DNA of 64,000 nucleotides, from assembly GCA_047605765.1 (NCBI GenBank), contig JASGFB010000004.1:1-64000 (forward strand), read 5' to 3'. The position numbers and the translations under genes were made by a program. This DNA is from JBGVSA01 sp047605765 (GTDB lineage: Bacteria > Pseudomonadota > Gammaproteobacteria > Burkholderiales > Rhodocyclaceae). Below the pieces are notes generated by a model that saw nothing but the letters and a program-made list of their open reading frames with translations, was not told the origin of the DNA and ran no database searches. Every line of letters begins with the position of its first letter. Position 1 is the stretch's first letter. Shown in pieces: positions 24,022 to 35,172 of this stretch.

Positions 24022-25113
24022 GTGGAACGTCGTTCATTCTTGAAAAATGCCAGTGCGGGGCTGGCAGCAGGCGCCTTGGCGGCACCGGCCATTGCCCAGT
24101 CCTCCCAACCGAACATCAAATGGCGCTTGGCATCGAGCTTCCCCAAGAGCCTGGATACCATTTATGGTGCCGCCGAATCGGTGGCCCAGCGCGTCAAAGT
24201 GGCCACCAACGGCAAGTTCGAAATCCAGGTGTTCGCAGCCGGTGAGATCGTTCCCGGCCCCGGCGTGTGCGACGCCGTCAAGGACGCCACCGTCGAAATG
24301 GGCCATACCTGCAGCTATTACTTCGTCGGCAAGGACACCACGTTCGCCATCGATACTGCCCTGCCCTTCGGCCTCAACAGCCGCCAACAGACCGCCTGGA
24401 TGTTCGAAGGCGGCGGCATGGACCTGATGCGCGAGTTCTTCCGCGACTACAACATCGTGAATTTCCCCTGTGGCAATACCGGCGTGCAGATGGGCGGCTG
24501 GTATCGCAAGGAGATCAAAACGGTCAAGGATCTCCAAGGGCTCAAGTTCCGCATCAGTGGCGCGGCCGGCTCGGTGATGGCCAAGCTCGGGGTGGTACCG
24601 CAGCAGATTCCGGGGGGCGACATCTATCCGGCGCTGGAGAAGGGCACCATCGACGCCGCTGAATGGGTCGGCCCGTATGACGATGAAAAGCTCGGCTTCA
24701 ACAAGGTCGCCAAGTATTACTACTACCCGGGATTCTGGGAGGGCGGCCCGCAGATCACGGTGTACGTGAATGCCAAGAAATGGGCCGAGCTGCCCAAGGA
24801 TTACCAGCAGATACTGGAATCGGCCTGCTCGGCGGCCCACGTCGAAATGCAGGCCAAGTACGACGTCAAAAACGTTGCCGCCCTGCGCCGCCTGGTCGCC
24901 AGCGGCACGCAACTGCGTCAGTTCCCGCGCGATGTGATGCAGGCGGCATACAAGGCGGCGTTCGAGTTCTACGATGAAACGGCCGCCAAGAACGCCAAGT
25001 TCAAGAAGATCTACGACCAGTGGAAGAAATTCCGCGACGACGAATACCTGTGGTTCCGCGTGGCCGAAAAGAGCTACGACGACTTCGTCTACAGCCAGCA
25101 GACGCGGCGCTAA
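24022..25113 (+). CDS. TakP-like TRAP substrate-binding protein, Tat-exported
   Basis: A 363-residue DctP-superfamily receptor close to TakP, which binds 2-oxo monocarboxylates with a cation. It shares WRLASSFPKSLDTIYGAAE, FPCGNTGVQMGGWYRKEI, GDIYPALEKGTIDAAEWVGP and the FWEGGPQ segment. The N-terminus ERRSFLKNASAGLAAGALAA is a twin-arginine signal, as in TakP. Export in a folded, ligand- or metal-loaded state is therefore likely. The start is a GTG at 24022 with an AGAGGGGA box. No permease genes lie beside it. It either serves a distant DctQM pair or the one at 15.9-17.8 kb. Confidence 0.88.
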   Translation: MERRSFLKNASAGLAAGALAAPAIAQSSQPNIKWRLASSFPKSLDTIYGAAESVAQRVKVATNGKFEIQVFAAGEIVPGPGVCDAVKDATVEMGHTCSYYFVGKDTTFAIDTALPFGLNSRQQTAWMFEGGGMDLMREFFRDYNIVNFPCGNTGVQMGGWYRKEIKTVKDLQGLKFRISGAAGSVMAKLGVVPQQIPGGDIYPALEKGTIDAAEWVGPYDDEKLGFNKVAKYYYYPGFWEGGPQITVYVNAKKWAELPKDYQQILESACSAAHVEMQAKYDVKNVAALRRLVASGTQLRQFPRDVMQAAYKAAFEFYDETAAKNAKFKKIYDQWKKFRDDEYLWFRVAEKSYDDFVYSQQTRR

Positions 25114-25134
25114 CCGAGCACATCCCCCCCTCAT

Positions 25135-25161
25135 ACGCCCCGCAGTCCGGGGCGTTTTTTT
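25135..25161 (+). terminator. Terminator after the TakP-like gene
   Basis: ACGCCCC and GGGGCGT pair around a 7-nt loop and run into seven T. It lies 22 nt after the stop codon. Confidence 0.9.
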
Positions 25162-25427
25162 GTTCACGAACGGAGGGGGCCCCACTGTTTTCATCCTGCA
25201 TATCGCTGCTACGCCTGCCCCGTGCCTTTGTCTGTGCGGGCAAATACCCATGCGAGCAGCAGGGTGACTTCTGAGCCAGATCAAAAAATGTAGGTTGTAT
25301 GTCCCCTAAATTGGGCTGCCTTTTGGACTTGATACAAACAATGCGCCCCGACAGAGACCTTACCTACATGCCGAAGGCGCGCCCTAAGCCCAAGAGAGAA
25401 ACTTCTCTGACACCAAGGATAGCCTTC

Positions 25428-26060
25428 ATGAACACTCTGTCTTCCACTCTTCGATTGACGGCATTGGCGAGCCTGTTGGCGCTCACCACCGGGGCAGCCA
25501 TGGCACAGGCTCAACAGGAAGGACCCTGGCTGCTGCGCCTGCGCGGCACCTATCTCGACATGGTCAACAAGTCCGATCCCATTGGCGGCGTCGGCGCATC
25601 GGATCGTATTTCGGTCAACAGCAAGTGGATTCCGGAATTCGACGTCAGCTATTTCTTCACGCCCAACATCGCCACCGAACTGGTGCTGACCGTGCCGCAA
25701 AAGCAGGACGTCAGCCTGGATGGCAACAGGATCGGCACCTTCAAGCACCTGCCGCCGACCCTGCTGGTGCAATACCACTTCATGCCCCAGGCGGTCATCC
25801 GCCCCTACGTGGGAGCAGGCGTGAACTTCACGCGCATCTGGGATGCCGACATCGCCGGCGGGACGCTCTCGCTGTCGAAGTGGAGCGTGCAACCGGCATT
25901 GCAAGTGGGCGCCGACTATCAACTCACGCGCAACTGGTATCTGAACGCCGACATCAAGAAGGTCTGGCTGTCGGCCGACGTGAAGTCCAACGGCACCAAG
26001 GTATCCGAAGTCCGCCTCGATCCCTGGCTGTACAGCATCGGCGTGGGCTATCGCTTCTGA
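25428..26060 (+). CDS. ompW: OmpW-family outer-membrane protein
   Basis: A 210-residue beta-barrel porin. The signal peptide ends at TTGAAMAQA. The mature chain has alternating amphipathic strands of an eight-stranded barrel (WLLRLRGTYLDM, FDVSYFFTPNIATELVLTVP, LLVQYHF, IRPYVGAGVNFT, WYLNADIKKVWL). It ends in the Phe of GVGYRF required for insertion by the Bam machinery. OmpW proteins form narrow hydrophobic channels and are often induced under low oxygen or stress. An AAGGAT box lies upstream of the ATG. Confidence 0.93.
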   Translation: MNTLSSTLRLTALASLLALTTGAAMAQAQQEGPWLLRLRGTYLDMVNKSDPIGGVGASDRISVNSKWIPEFDVSYFFTPNIATELVLTVPQKQDVSLDGNRIGTFKHLPPTLLVQYHFMPQAVIRPYVGAGVNFTRIWDADIAGGTLSLSKWSVQPALQVGADYQLTRNWYLNADIKKVWLSADVKSNGTKVSEVRLDPWLYSIGVGYRF

Positions 26061-26079
26061 GCGGGCACGCCAGGCAAGC

Positions 26080-26110
26080 AAAACGGGCGCCACGGCGCCC
26101 GTTTTGTTTT
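26080..26110. terminator. Bidirectional terminator ompW / parC
   Basis: AAAACGGGCGCC and GGCGCCCGTTTT are perfect 12-nt inverted arms separated by two bases, with T tracts on both strands, between two convergent genes. Confidence 0.88.
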
Positions 26111-26162
26111 ATGCGATACCGATGTGCCGATGGCACACCCGCATGGCCCTGCGCAGGCCGTG

Positions 26163-28559
26163 TCAACCGACCGTCTGCAGCCCCGTCGGCTTGAGCTTCT
26201 GCGGCAGGCCGCCGCCCTTGCGAGCGCGCTTGCCGCGACAGTTTTCCAGCGCCGCGCCCTTGAGCACGAATTCGATCGGCTTGCCGCCGCGCACGCCGGT
26301 GCCCTGCACCAGGAGTTCATCCTTGGGCGGACAGGCTACGGCCACCAGCGCTTCTTTCTCGTCGAGCCCCATGATGATCATGCCGCGACCGCGCGGCATG
26401 GTCTTCATTTCGGCACGCGGGAAGTACAACAGGCGGCCATTGCCCGACAGCGCCGCCAGCCATTCGCCTTCGACACGCGCCGGACTGAGGACGGTTTCGC
26501 CCTCTTCCATGGTCATGAAGGCTTTGCCGGCACGTTGGCGGCTGACCAGTTCGGACAACTGCGTAATGAAGCCGTAGCTGCCGCTGCCGGCGAAGAAGTA
26601 CGAGACTTCCGGCGCGTCCGACAGGGCCACCGCCACGCGGGCCCCCGTCTGCAGTTCGATGAGCGTGGTCACTGGTACGCCATCGCCACGCCCGCCAGGC
26701 AGGTCGGTGATGCGGATCGAATAGGCGCGACCCAGCGTGTCGAGGATGATGTACGGCCAGGCGGTACGCGTTTCGATCACCGCAAAGGCGGCATCCCCCG
26801 TTTTGTAGCTGAGGGTCTGCGGATCGACACCGTGGCCCTGGCGCGTGCGAATCCAGCCATTGCGCGACAGGATCACCGTCACCGGCTCGTCGATCACCGG
26901 GGCATCGGTGGCCACCACCGAGGCGGCCGCTTCGATCAACGTGCGACGGTCATCGCCGTATTTCTTGGTGTCCTCGGCCATCTCCTTGAGGATCAGGCGG
27001 GTCATGGCGTTGCGGTTCTCGAGCAGGTCCAGCAGCGTGGTGCGCTCATCGCGCAGGCCAGCCAGTTCCTTTTCGATCTGCAGATATTCGAGCTTGGCCA
27101 ACTGGCGCAGGCGAATTTCGAGGATGTCCTCGGCCTGCATTTCGGACAGCTCGAAGCGCGCCATCAGTTCGGCCTTCGGTTCGTCCGATTCGCGGATGAC
27201 CTTGATGACTTCATCGATGTGCAGCCAGGCAGCCTGACGCCCTTCGAGGATGTGGATGCGGCGCTCGACCTGTCCCAGGCGGTGGCGCGTACGGCGCTCG
27301 ACCGTGACGTAACGGAAGTCGATCCATTCGAGCAGCAGCGTCTTGATGCCCTTCTGCCCCGGGCGGCCGTCGCGGCCCACCACGGTGAAGTTGACCGGGA
27401 CGGTCGACTCCAGGCTGGTGTGCGAGAGCAGCACGCGCATCAGCTCATCGGCATCCTGCGTGCGCGACTTGGGCTCGAACACCAGGCGTACCGGCTCTTT
27501 ATCGGACGACTCGTCGCGGGCGGCGTCCAGCACGCTGAGCACCAGCGCCTTGGCGTTCTTTTCGTCCTGGGTGATTTCTTTCTTGCCGGTCTTGGGCTGC
27601 GGATTGGTCACCGCTTCGATTTCCGACAGCACCTTGGCGGCCGACACACCATGCGGCAGCTCATTGATGATGATGCGCCACGCGCCACGCGCCAGTTGTT
27701 CGATGCGCCAGCGCGCGCGCATGCGGATCGAACCGCGGCCGCTCTCATAGGCGTCGCGCAGCGTGGCATCGGGCGAAATGATCTGACCGCCCCCCGGGAA
27801 ATCCGGCCCCGGCAGCAACGCGCGGATGTCGTCCAGGCTGGCGTCCGGCTTCTTGATGAGCAGGGTGGCGGCGGCCGCCACTTCGCGCAGATTGTGCGGC
27901 ACGCATTCGGTCGCCATCCCCACCGCGATGCCGGAGGCGCCATTGAGCAGCAACATCGGCAGGCGTGCCGGGAACAGCTTGGGTTCGTCGAAGGCGCCGT
28001 CGTAGTTGGGCACGAAATCGACGGTGCCCATGTCGATCTCCGACAACAGCAGCTCGGCGATCGGCGTCAGGCGCATTTCGGTGTAACGCATGGCGGCCGC
28101 GCCGTCGCCATCGCGCGAGCCGAAATTGCCCTGGCCGTCGATGAGCGGGTAGCGCAGCGAGAAATCCTGCGCCATGCGCACGGCGGCGTCATAGACGGAC
28201 TGATCACCGTGCGGGTGCAGCTTACCGATGACGTCGCCCACCACGCGAGCCGACTTGACCGGCTTGGCGTTGGGCACCAGCCGCATTTCGCTCATGGCAA
28301 AAAGGATGCGGCGCTGCACCGGCTTCATGCCGTCTTCCACCTGCGGCAGGGCCCGCCCACGCACGACGCTCATGGCGTACGCCAGATAGGCGCGCTCGGC
28401 GAAAGCGGCGATGGGCAGGTGGTCGTCGGGGAGATCGCTCAGCGTCGGGGGTTGCTCGGGCGGCGGCGGTTCGGCCGGCGCCTGCGGCTCAACGGGCGGC
28501 GCGGCACCGTCGAACAGATCGAGTTCGCCGTCAGGCGTGTTGTCGTGAGGAGATGACAT
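26163..28559 (-). CDS. parC: DNA topoisomerase IV subunit A
   Basis: A 798-residue type IIA topoisomerase breakage-reunion subunit. It begins with an acidic/Pro-rich tail and then the catalytic core, with active Tyr159 in AAAMRYTE. The C-terminal domain has weak blades ending in a basic tail (CRGKRARKGGG). The quinolone-contact helix reads HPHGDQSVYDAAVRM, so the position equivalent to GyrA Ser83 is Gln120, while the second acidic anchor Asp124 is kept. With ParE it decatenates daughter chromosomes. It lies 53 nt downstream of parE on the same strand. Confidence 0.95.
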   Translation of the reverse strand: MSSPHDNTPDGELDLFDGAAPPVEPQAPAEPPPPEQPPTLSDLPDDHLPIAAFAERAYLAYAMSVVRGRALPQVEDGMKPVQRRILFAMSEMRLVPNAKPVKSARVVGDVIGKLHPHGDQSVYDAAVRMAQDFSLRYPLIDGQGNFGSRDGDGAAAMRYTEMRLTPIAELLLSEIDMGTVDFVPNYDGAFDEPKLFPARLPMLLLNGASGIAVGMATECVPHNLREVAAAATLLIKKPDASLDDIRALLPGPDFPGGGQIISPDATLRDAYESGRGSIRMRARWRIEQLARGAWRIIINELPHGVSAAKVLSEIEAVTNPQPKTGKKEITQDEKNAKALVLSVLDAARDESSDKEPVRLVFEPKSRTQDADELMRVLLSHTSLESTVPVNFTVVGRDGRPGQKGIKTLLLEWIDFRYVTVERRTRHRLGQVERRIHILEGRQAAWLHIDEVIKVIRESDEPKAELMARFELSEMQAEDILEIRLRQLAKLEYLQIEKELAGLRDERTTLLDLLENRNAMTRLILKEMAEDTKKYGDDRRTLIEAAASVVATDAPVIDEPVTVILSRNGWIRTRQGHGVDPQTLSYKTGDAAFAVIETRTAWPYIILDTLGRAYSIRITDLPGGRGDGVPVTTLIELQTGARVAVALSDAPEVSYFFAGSGSYGFITQLSELVSRQRAGKAFMTMEEGETVLSPARVEGEWLAALSGNGRLLYFPRAEMKTMPRGRGMIIMGLDEKEALVAVACPPKDELLVQGTGVRGGKPIEFVLKGAALENCRGKRARKGGGLPQKLKPTGLQTVG

Positions 28560-28612
28560 ATGCGGATCGTGATGCGAATTCAGCGTAATCGAAGCGGCCG
28601 CGAAAGGCCCCC

Positions 28613-30586
<1,974 letters not shown>

Positions 30587-30600
30587 GGCGATGCGTGGGG

Positions 30601-31320
30601 TCAGGCGGCCGCGGCGTCCTTGGGCAGCCACAGGCATTGGCCCTTGGTGGCCTTGTCGATATCGGCCAGGGCGCTGCCGTGGGCGGCCAGTTCTTCGTCA
30701 TTGGCGCGCACGATCAACAGCGGCGCGCGCTCGGCGTTGTGGGTGAAACTTGCCGCCACCAGTTCGGCGGTTTCTTCTTCGAACCCGATGGTCAGGCTTT
30801 CCTGGCCACGGGTCATGGCCAGATACACTTCGGCCAGCAGCTCGGCATCCAGCAAGGCGCCGTGCAGCGTGCGATGCGAATTGTCGATCTCGTAGCGCGT
30901 GCACAAGGCATCCAGCGATGCCTTCTTGCCAGGGAACATGTCCTTGGCCATGCGCACGGTGTCGATCACCTCGGGGTGACAGACCACGTCGATCTTGGGC
31001 AGGCCGAGGCGGTCGAATTCCATGTTCAGGAAGCCGACGTCGAAGCTTGCGTTATGGATGATCAACTGCGCGCCGTCGATGTAATCGGCGAATTCGCGCG
31101 AGATGTGATCGAACAGCGGCTTGTCGGACAGGAAATCGTCCGACAGCCCGTGGATGCGTTCCGAATCGCCGACCTCACGTTGCGGGTTGAGGTACACGTG
31201 ATAGTTGTTGCCCGTGAGCTTGCGCCCGAGCATCTCCACGCAGCCGATTTCGACCACGCGATCGCCCGTGCGCCAATCCAGCCCGGTGGTTTCGGTATCG
31301 AGAACGATCTGCCGCATCAC
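30601..31320 (-). CDS. dnaQ: DNA polymerase III epsilon subunit (3'-5' proofreading exonuclease)
   Basis: A 239-residue DEDDh exonuclease. Exo I is IVLDTETTGLD, Exo II includes LIIHNASFDVGFLN, and Exo III carries the catalytic His in RTLHGALLDAELLAEVY. The C-terminal tail that contacts the alpha subunit is present. The start overlaps the tpiA stop by 4 nt, so it is translationally coupled to a glycolytic gene. Confidence 0.94.
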   Translation of the reverse strand: MMRQIVLDTETTGLDWRTGDRVVEIGCVEMLGRKLTGNNYHVYLNPQREVGDSERIHGLSDDFLSDKPLFDHISREFADYIDGAQLIIHNASFDVGFLNMEFDRLGLPKIDVVCHPEVIDTVRMAKDMFPGKKASLDALCTRYEIDNSHRTLHGALLDAELLAEVYLAMTRGQESLTIGFEEETAELVAASFTHNAERAPLLIVRANDEELAAHGSALADIDKATKGQCLWLPKDAAAA

Positions 31321-32099
31321 GCGCTCTTGGCCGCTGCCGTGTGGGCCTTGGCGAGGGCCGCATAAATGGCGACGAATTCCTCGGCCATCAGGGCCGCCGA
31401 ACCGATCAGGCCGCCGTCGACGTCGGGCATGTTGAACAGGCTGGCCGCATTGCTGGCCTTGACGCTGCCGCCGTACAGGATCGGCATGCTGGCGGCGAAG
31501 TTCGGATCGCGCTGCGCCACGCGGGCACGCAGGAAGGCGTGTTCTTCCTGCACGATTTCGGGCGTGGCGGCGATGCCGGTGCCAATGGCCCAGCGCGGCT
31601 CGTAGGCCAGCACGATCTTGTCGTGGGCGGTGCGGATGTAACCGAAGGCGGCATCGAGCTGGCGCGCCAGCACTTCGTGGGTGCGGCCGGCGTCGCGCTC
31701 TTCGGCGGTCTCGCCCACGCAGATGATGGGCACCAGGCCGGCATCGATCGCTGCGAGCGACTTGCGGCCCATCAGGCCGTCGTTTTCATGCTGGTAATAA
31801 CGGCGCTCGGAGTGGCCGATGATGACCATGTCGCAGCCCAGCTCCTTGAGCATCAGCGGCGAGGTCTCGCCCGTGTAGGCGCCGTTCAGGTGGTCGGAGG
31901 CGTTCTGCGCGCCCAGGTGGATGCTGCTGCCTTCGAGCAACTGCGCCAGTTGCGGGATGTACGGGAAGGCCGGGCACACCACCATTTCAGCCCCTTCGGT
32001 GAGGGTCGGCAGGGCGCCGCGCAGCTTTTCGATCAGCGCTCGGTTGCTGGCAAGGTTGCCGTGCATTTTCCAGTTGCCGACCAGCCACTTGTTTCGCAT
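31317..32099 (-). CDS. tpiA: Triosephosphate isomerase
   Basis: A 260-residue TIM barrel interconverting dihydroxyacetone phosphate and glyceraldehyde 3-phosphate. Active-site Lys is in GNWKMHG, the electrophilic His in IIGHSERR and the catalytic Glu in AYEPRWAIGTG. The phosphate loop LYGGSVKASN is intact. The usual EPVW motif reads EPRW. The ATG at 32099 begins MRNKWLVGNW. In many Betaproteobacteria secG follows tpiA; here dnaQ does. Confidence 0.95.
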   Translation of the reverse strand: MRNKWLVGNWKMHGNLASNRALIEKLRGALPTLTEGAEMVVCPAFPYIPQLAQLLEGSSIHLGAQNASDHLNGAYTGETSPLMLKELGCDMVIIGHSERRYYQHENDGLMGRKSLAAIDAGLVPIICVGETAEERDAGRTHEVLARQLDAAFGYIRTAHDKIVLAYEPRWAIGTGIAATPEIVQEEHAFLRARVAQRDPNFAASMPILYGGSVKASNAASLFNMPDVDGGLIGSAALMAEEFVAIYAALAKAHTAAAKSA

Positions 32100-32120
32100 G
32101 TTCTCTTCGTCCAATTGAAT

Positions 32121-32157
32121 GAAAAATTGCCCCGCGCGGCAGTTGTGCCGCCGCGCG
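32121..32157 (-). terminator. Terminator after the cupin gene
   Basis: CGCGCGGC and GCCGCGCG (32133-32140, 32150-32157) form an 8-bp stem. On the minus strand it is followed after GGGCAA by TTTTTC. It separates the radA-cupin unit from tpiA. Confidence 0.75.
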
Positions 32158-32160
32158 AGC

Positions 32161-32640
32161 TTACCGTCGATCGACGTCGTCGGTGGCGACGAAATCACGA
32201 TGTCGCTGCGCGCCGTGGACCGACAGGTACAAGCGACACCCCTTGTCGGGGTAATCGCACACATCGAACTCCGGCCGGGTGCCGCCGACCAGATACCGCA
32301 ATTCGCCCGTGCCCGTGTTGCGCATGGCGTGGGCCGGACCATGTGCCGGCAGACCGATGAAATCGCCCGCCCGCACCACGTGGCTGGCCGCGTCGAGTTC
32401 GACGCTGGCCTCGCCTTCGAGTATGTAGATGAATTCGTCCACAAAGGCATGGCGATGCTTGACCGTGGTCAGTCCACCCGGCGGTACGCGCACCACGTGG
32501 ACGCCCACCCGCGTCAGACCGGTGGCGTCGCCCAGCGAACGGGTGTGGCGCACCGCCTGCTCATCGAGCGGATGGCTCAGGCGCTGCTCCGGCATCGCGT
32601 CCATGTCGTCCGCGCGGATGATGCAGTGTTTGGCGCTCAT
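32161..32640 (-). CDS. Cupin-domain protein
   Basis: A 159-residue small beta-barrel protein of the cupin fold. It has motif 1 (KHRHAFVDEFIYILEGEASV) and motif 2 (GDFIGLPAHGPAHAMRNTG), supplying the usual two or three His and one Glu for a metal. Such proteins range from sugar-binding to dioxygenase-like; no substrate is evident. It follows radA by 14 nt and is probably transcribed with it, ending at the terminator just beyond its stop. Confidence 0.82.
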   Translation of the reverse strand: MSAKHCIIRADDMDAMPEQRLSHPLDEQAVRHTRSLGDATGLTRVGVHVVRVPPGGLTTVKHRHAFVDEFIYILEGEASVELDAASHVVRAGDFIGLPAHGPAHAMRNTGTGELRYLVGGTRPEFDVCDYPDKGCRLYLSVHGAQRHRDFVATDDVDRR

Positions 32641-32654
32641 CTCCAACTCCTCGC

Positions 32655-34022
32655 TTACGAGAATTCGCGCAGCGCCTCCATGGCCTGCTCGATGCGGTCG
32701 ACCGCCCGCACCACCATGCCCGGGATCGGCTGCTTGGGGGCATTGGCGGTGGGGATCAGGGCAACCTCGAAGCCCAGCTTGGCCGCTTCGCGCAGGCGTT
32801 CCTGGCCGCGCGGGGCCGGCCGGATCTCGCCGGCCAGGCCGATTTCGCCGAACACCACCAGCTTGGCTGGCAGCGGCTTGCTGCGCAGGGACGAGACAAT
32901 CGCCAGGCACACCGCCAGGTCGGCCGCCGGCTCAGTGATCTTGACACCGCCGACGGCATTGATGAACACGTCCTGATCCGAACAGACGATGCCGCCGTGC
33001 CGATGCAGCACAGCCAACAGCATGGCCAGCCGGTTCTGCTCGAGCCCCACCGACAGGCGGCGCGGGCTGGGGCTGTGGGCCATGTCGACCAGGGCCTGGA
33101 TCTCTACCAGCAAAGGGCGCGTGCCCTCCTGCGTCACCAGCACGCAGGCGCCGGGCACGGGCTCGGCGTGCTGCGACAGGAACAGCGCCGACGGGTTGGA
33201 TACGCCGCGCAGCCCTTTGTCGGTCATGGCGAACACGCCCAGTTCGTTGACCGCGCCAAAGCGATTCTTGATGGCGCGCACCAGGCGGAAACTCGAGTGC
33301 GTGTCGCCTTCGAAATACAGCACGGTGTCGACGATGTGTTCGAGCACGCGCGGGCCGGCCAGCGCACCGTCTTTGGTGACGTGGCCGACGAGGATCACGC
33401 TGGTGCCGGTCGACTTGGCGTAGCGCGTCAGTTGCGCTGCGCATTCGCGCACCTGCGCCACCGAGCCGGGGGCGGACTGCAGTGTTTCGGAATACAGCGT
33501 CTGGATCGAATCGATCACCGCTACGGTGGGCTTGGCGTCGCGCAGCGTCGCCAGGACGCGTTCGAGATTGATTTCCGGCAGCAAGGGCAGCGCGGCGCAG
33601 TCCAGTTGCAGGCGGCGCGCCCGCAGGGCGACCTGCTCGGTGGATTCTTCGCCGCTCACGTACAGGGCCCGCTGATGCGGTTGCATCTGCGCCAACGCTT
33701 GCAACAGCAGGGTCGACTTGCCGATGCCGGGGTCGCCCCCGATCAGCACCACCATGCCGGGCACGAGGCCGCCGCCCAGTACGCGATCGAGTTCATCGAT
33801 GCCGGTGGCCTGGCGCGGCGCCTCGCGCGGATCGATCTCGCCGAGGGTCTGCAACTTGCCGGCCCCGGCCGCCAGCGAAGCAAAACGGCCGCTCTGCGGC
33901 GCGCTTTCGGCAACGCTCTCGACGAGGGTGTTCCACTGCCCGCAACCGGGGCACTGGCCCTGCCATTTGGGGCTTTGCGCACCGCATTCGGTGCACACGT
34001 AGATCGACTTGGCCTTGGCCAT
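32655..34022 (-). CDS. radA: DNA repair protein RadA
   Basis: A 455-residue RecA-related branch-migration ATPase. The N-terminal zinc ribbon is CTECGAQSPKWQGQCPGCG. The ATPase has Walker A GGDPGIGKSTLL and the RadA-specific KNRFG motif in IKNRFGAVNELGVF. The C-terminal Lon-protease-like domain is present but not proteolytic. It helps process recombination intermediates. It starts 3 nt after the alr stop. Confidence 0.95.
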   Translation of the reverse strand: MAKAKSIYVCTECGAQSPKWQGQCPGCGQWNTLVESVAESAPQSGRFASLAAGAGKLQTLGEIDPREAPRQATGIDELDRVLGGGLVPGMVVLIGGDPGIGKSTLLLQALAQMQPHQRALYVSGEESTEQVALRARRLQLDCAALPLLPEINLERVLATLRDAKPTVAVIDSIQTLYSETLQSAPGSVAQVRECAAQLTRYAKSTGTSVILVGHVTKDGALAGPRVLEHIVDTVLYFEGDTHSSFRLVRAIKNRFGAVNELGVFAMTDKGLRGVSNPSALFLSQHAEPVPGACVLVTQEGTRPLLVEIQALVDMAHSPSPRRLSVGLEQNRLAMLLAVLHRHGGIVCSDQDVFINAVGGVKITEPAADLAVCLAIVSSLRSKPLPAKLVVFGEIGLAGEIRPAPRGQERLREAAKLGFEVALIPTANAPKQPIPGMVVRAVDRIEQAMEALREFS

Positions 34023-34025
34023 TGT

Positions 34026-35099
34026 TCAGCTCGTCAGCACCGGCACGCGCTGGGCCAATGCACAGAAGAGTTCATACGACACCGTGCCGGCGGCACTGGC
34101 GACTTCGTCTGCCGGCAGGCCTTCACCCCACAGCGTGACCGGCGTGCCGACGGTGGCGGCGGGTAGTTCGGTGAGGTCGACGGCCAGCATGTCCATCGAT
34201 ACCCGGCCCAGGGTGCGCGTGCGCACGCCATCGACGAGGATCGGCGTGCCGGTACCGGCGTGGCGCGGATAGCCGTCGGCGTAGCCACAGGCCACGACGC
34301 CCACGCGCATGGCGCGGTCGGCCACGAAAGACGCGCCATAACCGACGTGCTGACCGGCGGCGATCGACTGCACGCCGATCAGTTCGCTCTCCAGCGTCAT
34401 CACCGGACGCAGACCGAGCGCCGCGCAGCTTTCCAGTTGCGGCATCGGCGAGCCGCCGTACAGCATGATGCCGGGCCGCACCCAGTCGGCGTGGGCATGC
34501 GGAAAACGCAGCAGGGTCGCCGAATTGGCGGCGCTGCGCGGCACGCCGAGTTCGCGCGTGGCACTGTCGAACAGGCTCCAGGCGGCTTCGATGCCGCGCA
34601 CGTCGTCGGCGCACGAAAAGTGCGTCATGGCACCGATCTGGCCGACCTGCGGACAGGCGCGCAAACGAGCCAGCACCTGGGCTGCGCAGGATGGCGGCAA
34701 ACCCAGCCGGTTCATGCCCGTATTGAGCTTGATGAACACGTCGACCGGGCGCGGCAATTCCATCAGTTCGAGCATGCGCAGTTGCTCGGCGTTGTGCACG
34801 GTCAGGGTCAGGTTCAGTTCGGCCGCCATGAGCACGTCGTCCTGGCGGAAGGCGCCTTCCAGCAACATGATCGGCTGCGTGATGCCGGCCCGGCGCAAGG
34901 CGCCGGCTTCGCTCGCTTCGAGCAGCGCAAAGCCGTCGGCGATATCGGCGATGGCCTTGGCGCAGGGCACGATGCCGTGACCGTAGGCGTTGGCCTTGAC
35001 CACCGCCCAGGCGCGGGCGTGCGGCGCGCGGGCCTGGGCCAGGAGATAGTTGAAACGGAAAGCCAGGGTGTCGATGCGTGCGCGGATCGGTCGTGCCAT
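34026..35099 (-). CDS. alr: Alanine racemase
   Basis: A 357-residue PLP enzyme making D-alanine for peptidoglycan. The Schiff-base Lys35 is in VVKANAYGHG, and the second catalytic Tyr is in VGYGASFVA. The PLP-phosphate region and GRVSMDMLAVDL of the C-terminal beta domain are intact. The ATG at 35099 (MARPIRARID) is the family start. CycA, which takes up D-alanine, is also in this window but not linked. Confidence 0.95.
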   Translation of the reverse strand: MARPIRARIDTLAFRFNYLLAQARAPHARAWAVVKANAYGHGIVPCAKAIADIADGFALLEASEAGALRRAGITQPIMLLEGAFRQDDVLMAAELNLTLTVHNAEQLRMLELMELPRPVDVFIKLNTGMNRLGLPPSCAAQVLARLRACPQVGQIGAMTHFSCADDVRGIEAAWSLFDSATRELGVPRSAANSATLLRFPHAHADWVRPGIMLYGGSPMPQLESCAALGLRPVMTLESELIGVQSIAAGQHVGYGASFVADRAMRVGVVACGYADGYPRHAGTGTPILVDGVRTRTLGRVSMDMLAVDLTELPAATVGTPVTLWGEGLPADEVASAAGTVSYELFCALAQRVPVLTS

Positions 35100-35172
35100 G
35101 AGTCTGGAGGGGGCGACGGCGGGTCTTGCGGCCCGTCGCGGATCGGCGCCGGACGAGCCGGCGCCGTGCCCG

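Noticed and set aside
25262..25427. A possible FNR/Anr box (TTGATACAAACAAT) upstream of ompW
   Set aside because: Only the left half-site matches. The right half differs at several positions from ATCAA.
26124..28556. An 810-codon open frame on the + strand opposite parC
   Set aside because: ParC is unmistakable on the minus strand. The antisense frame has low-complexity composition and no motif.
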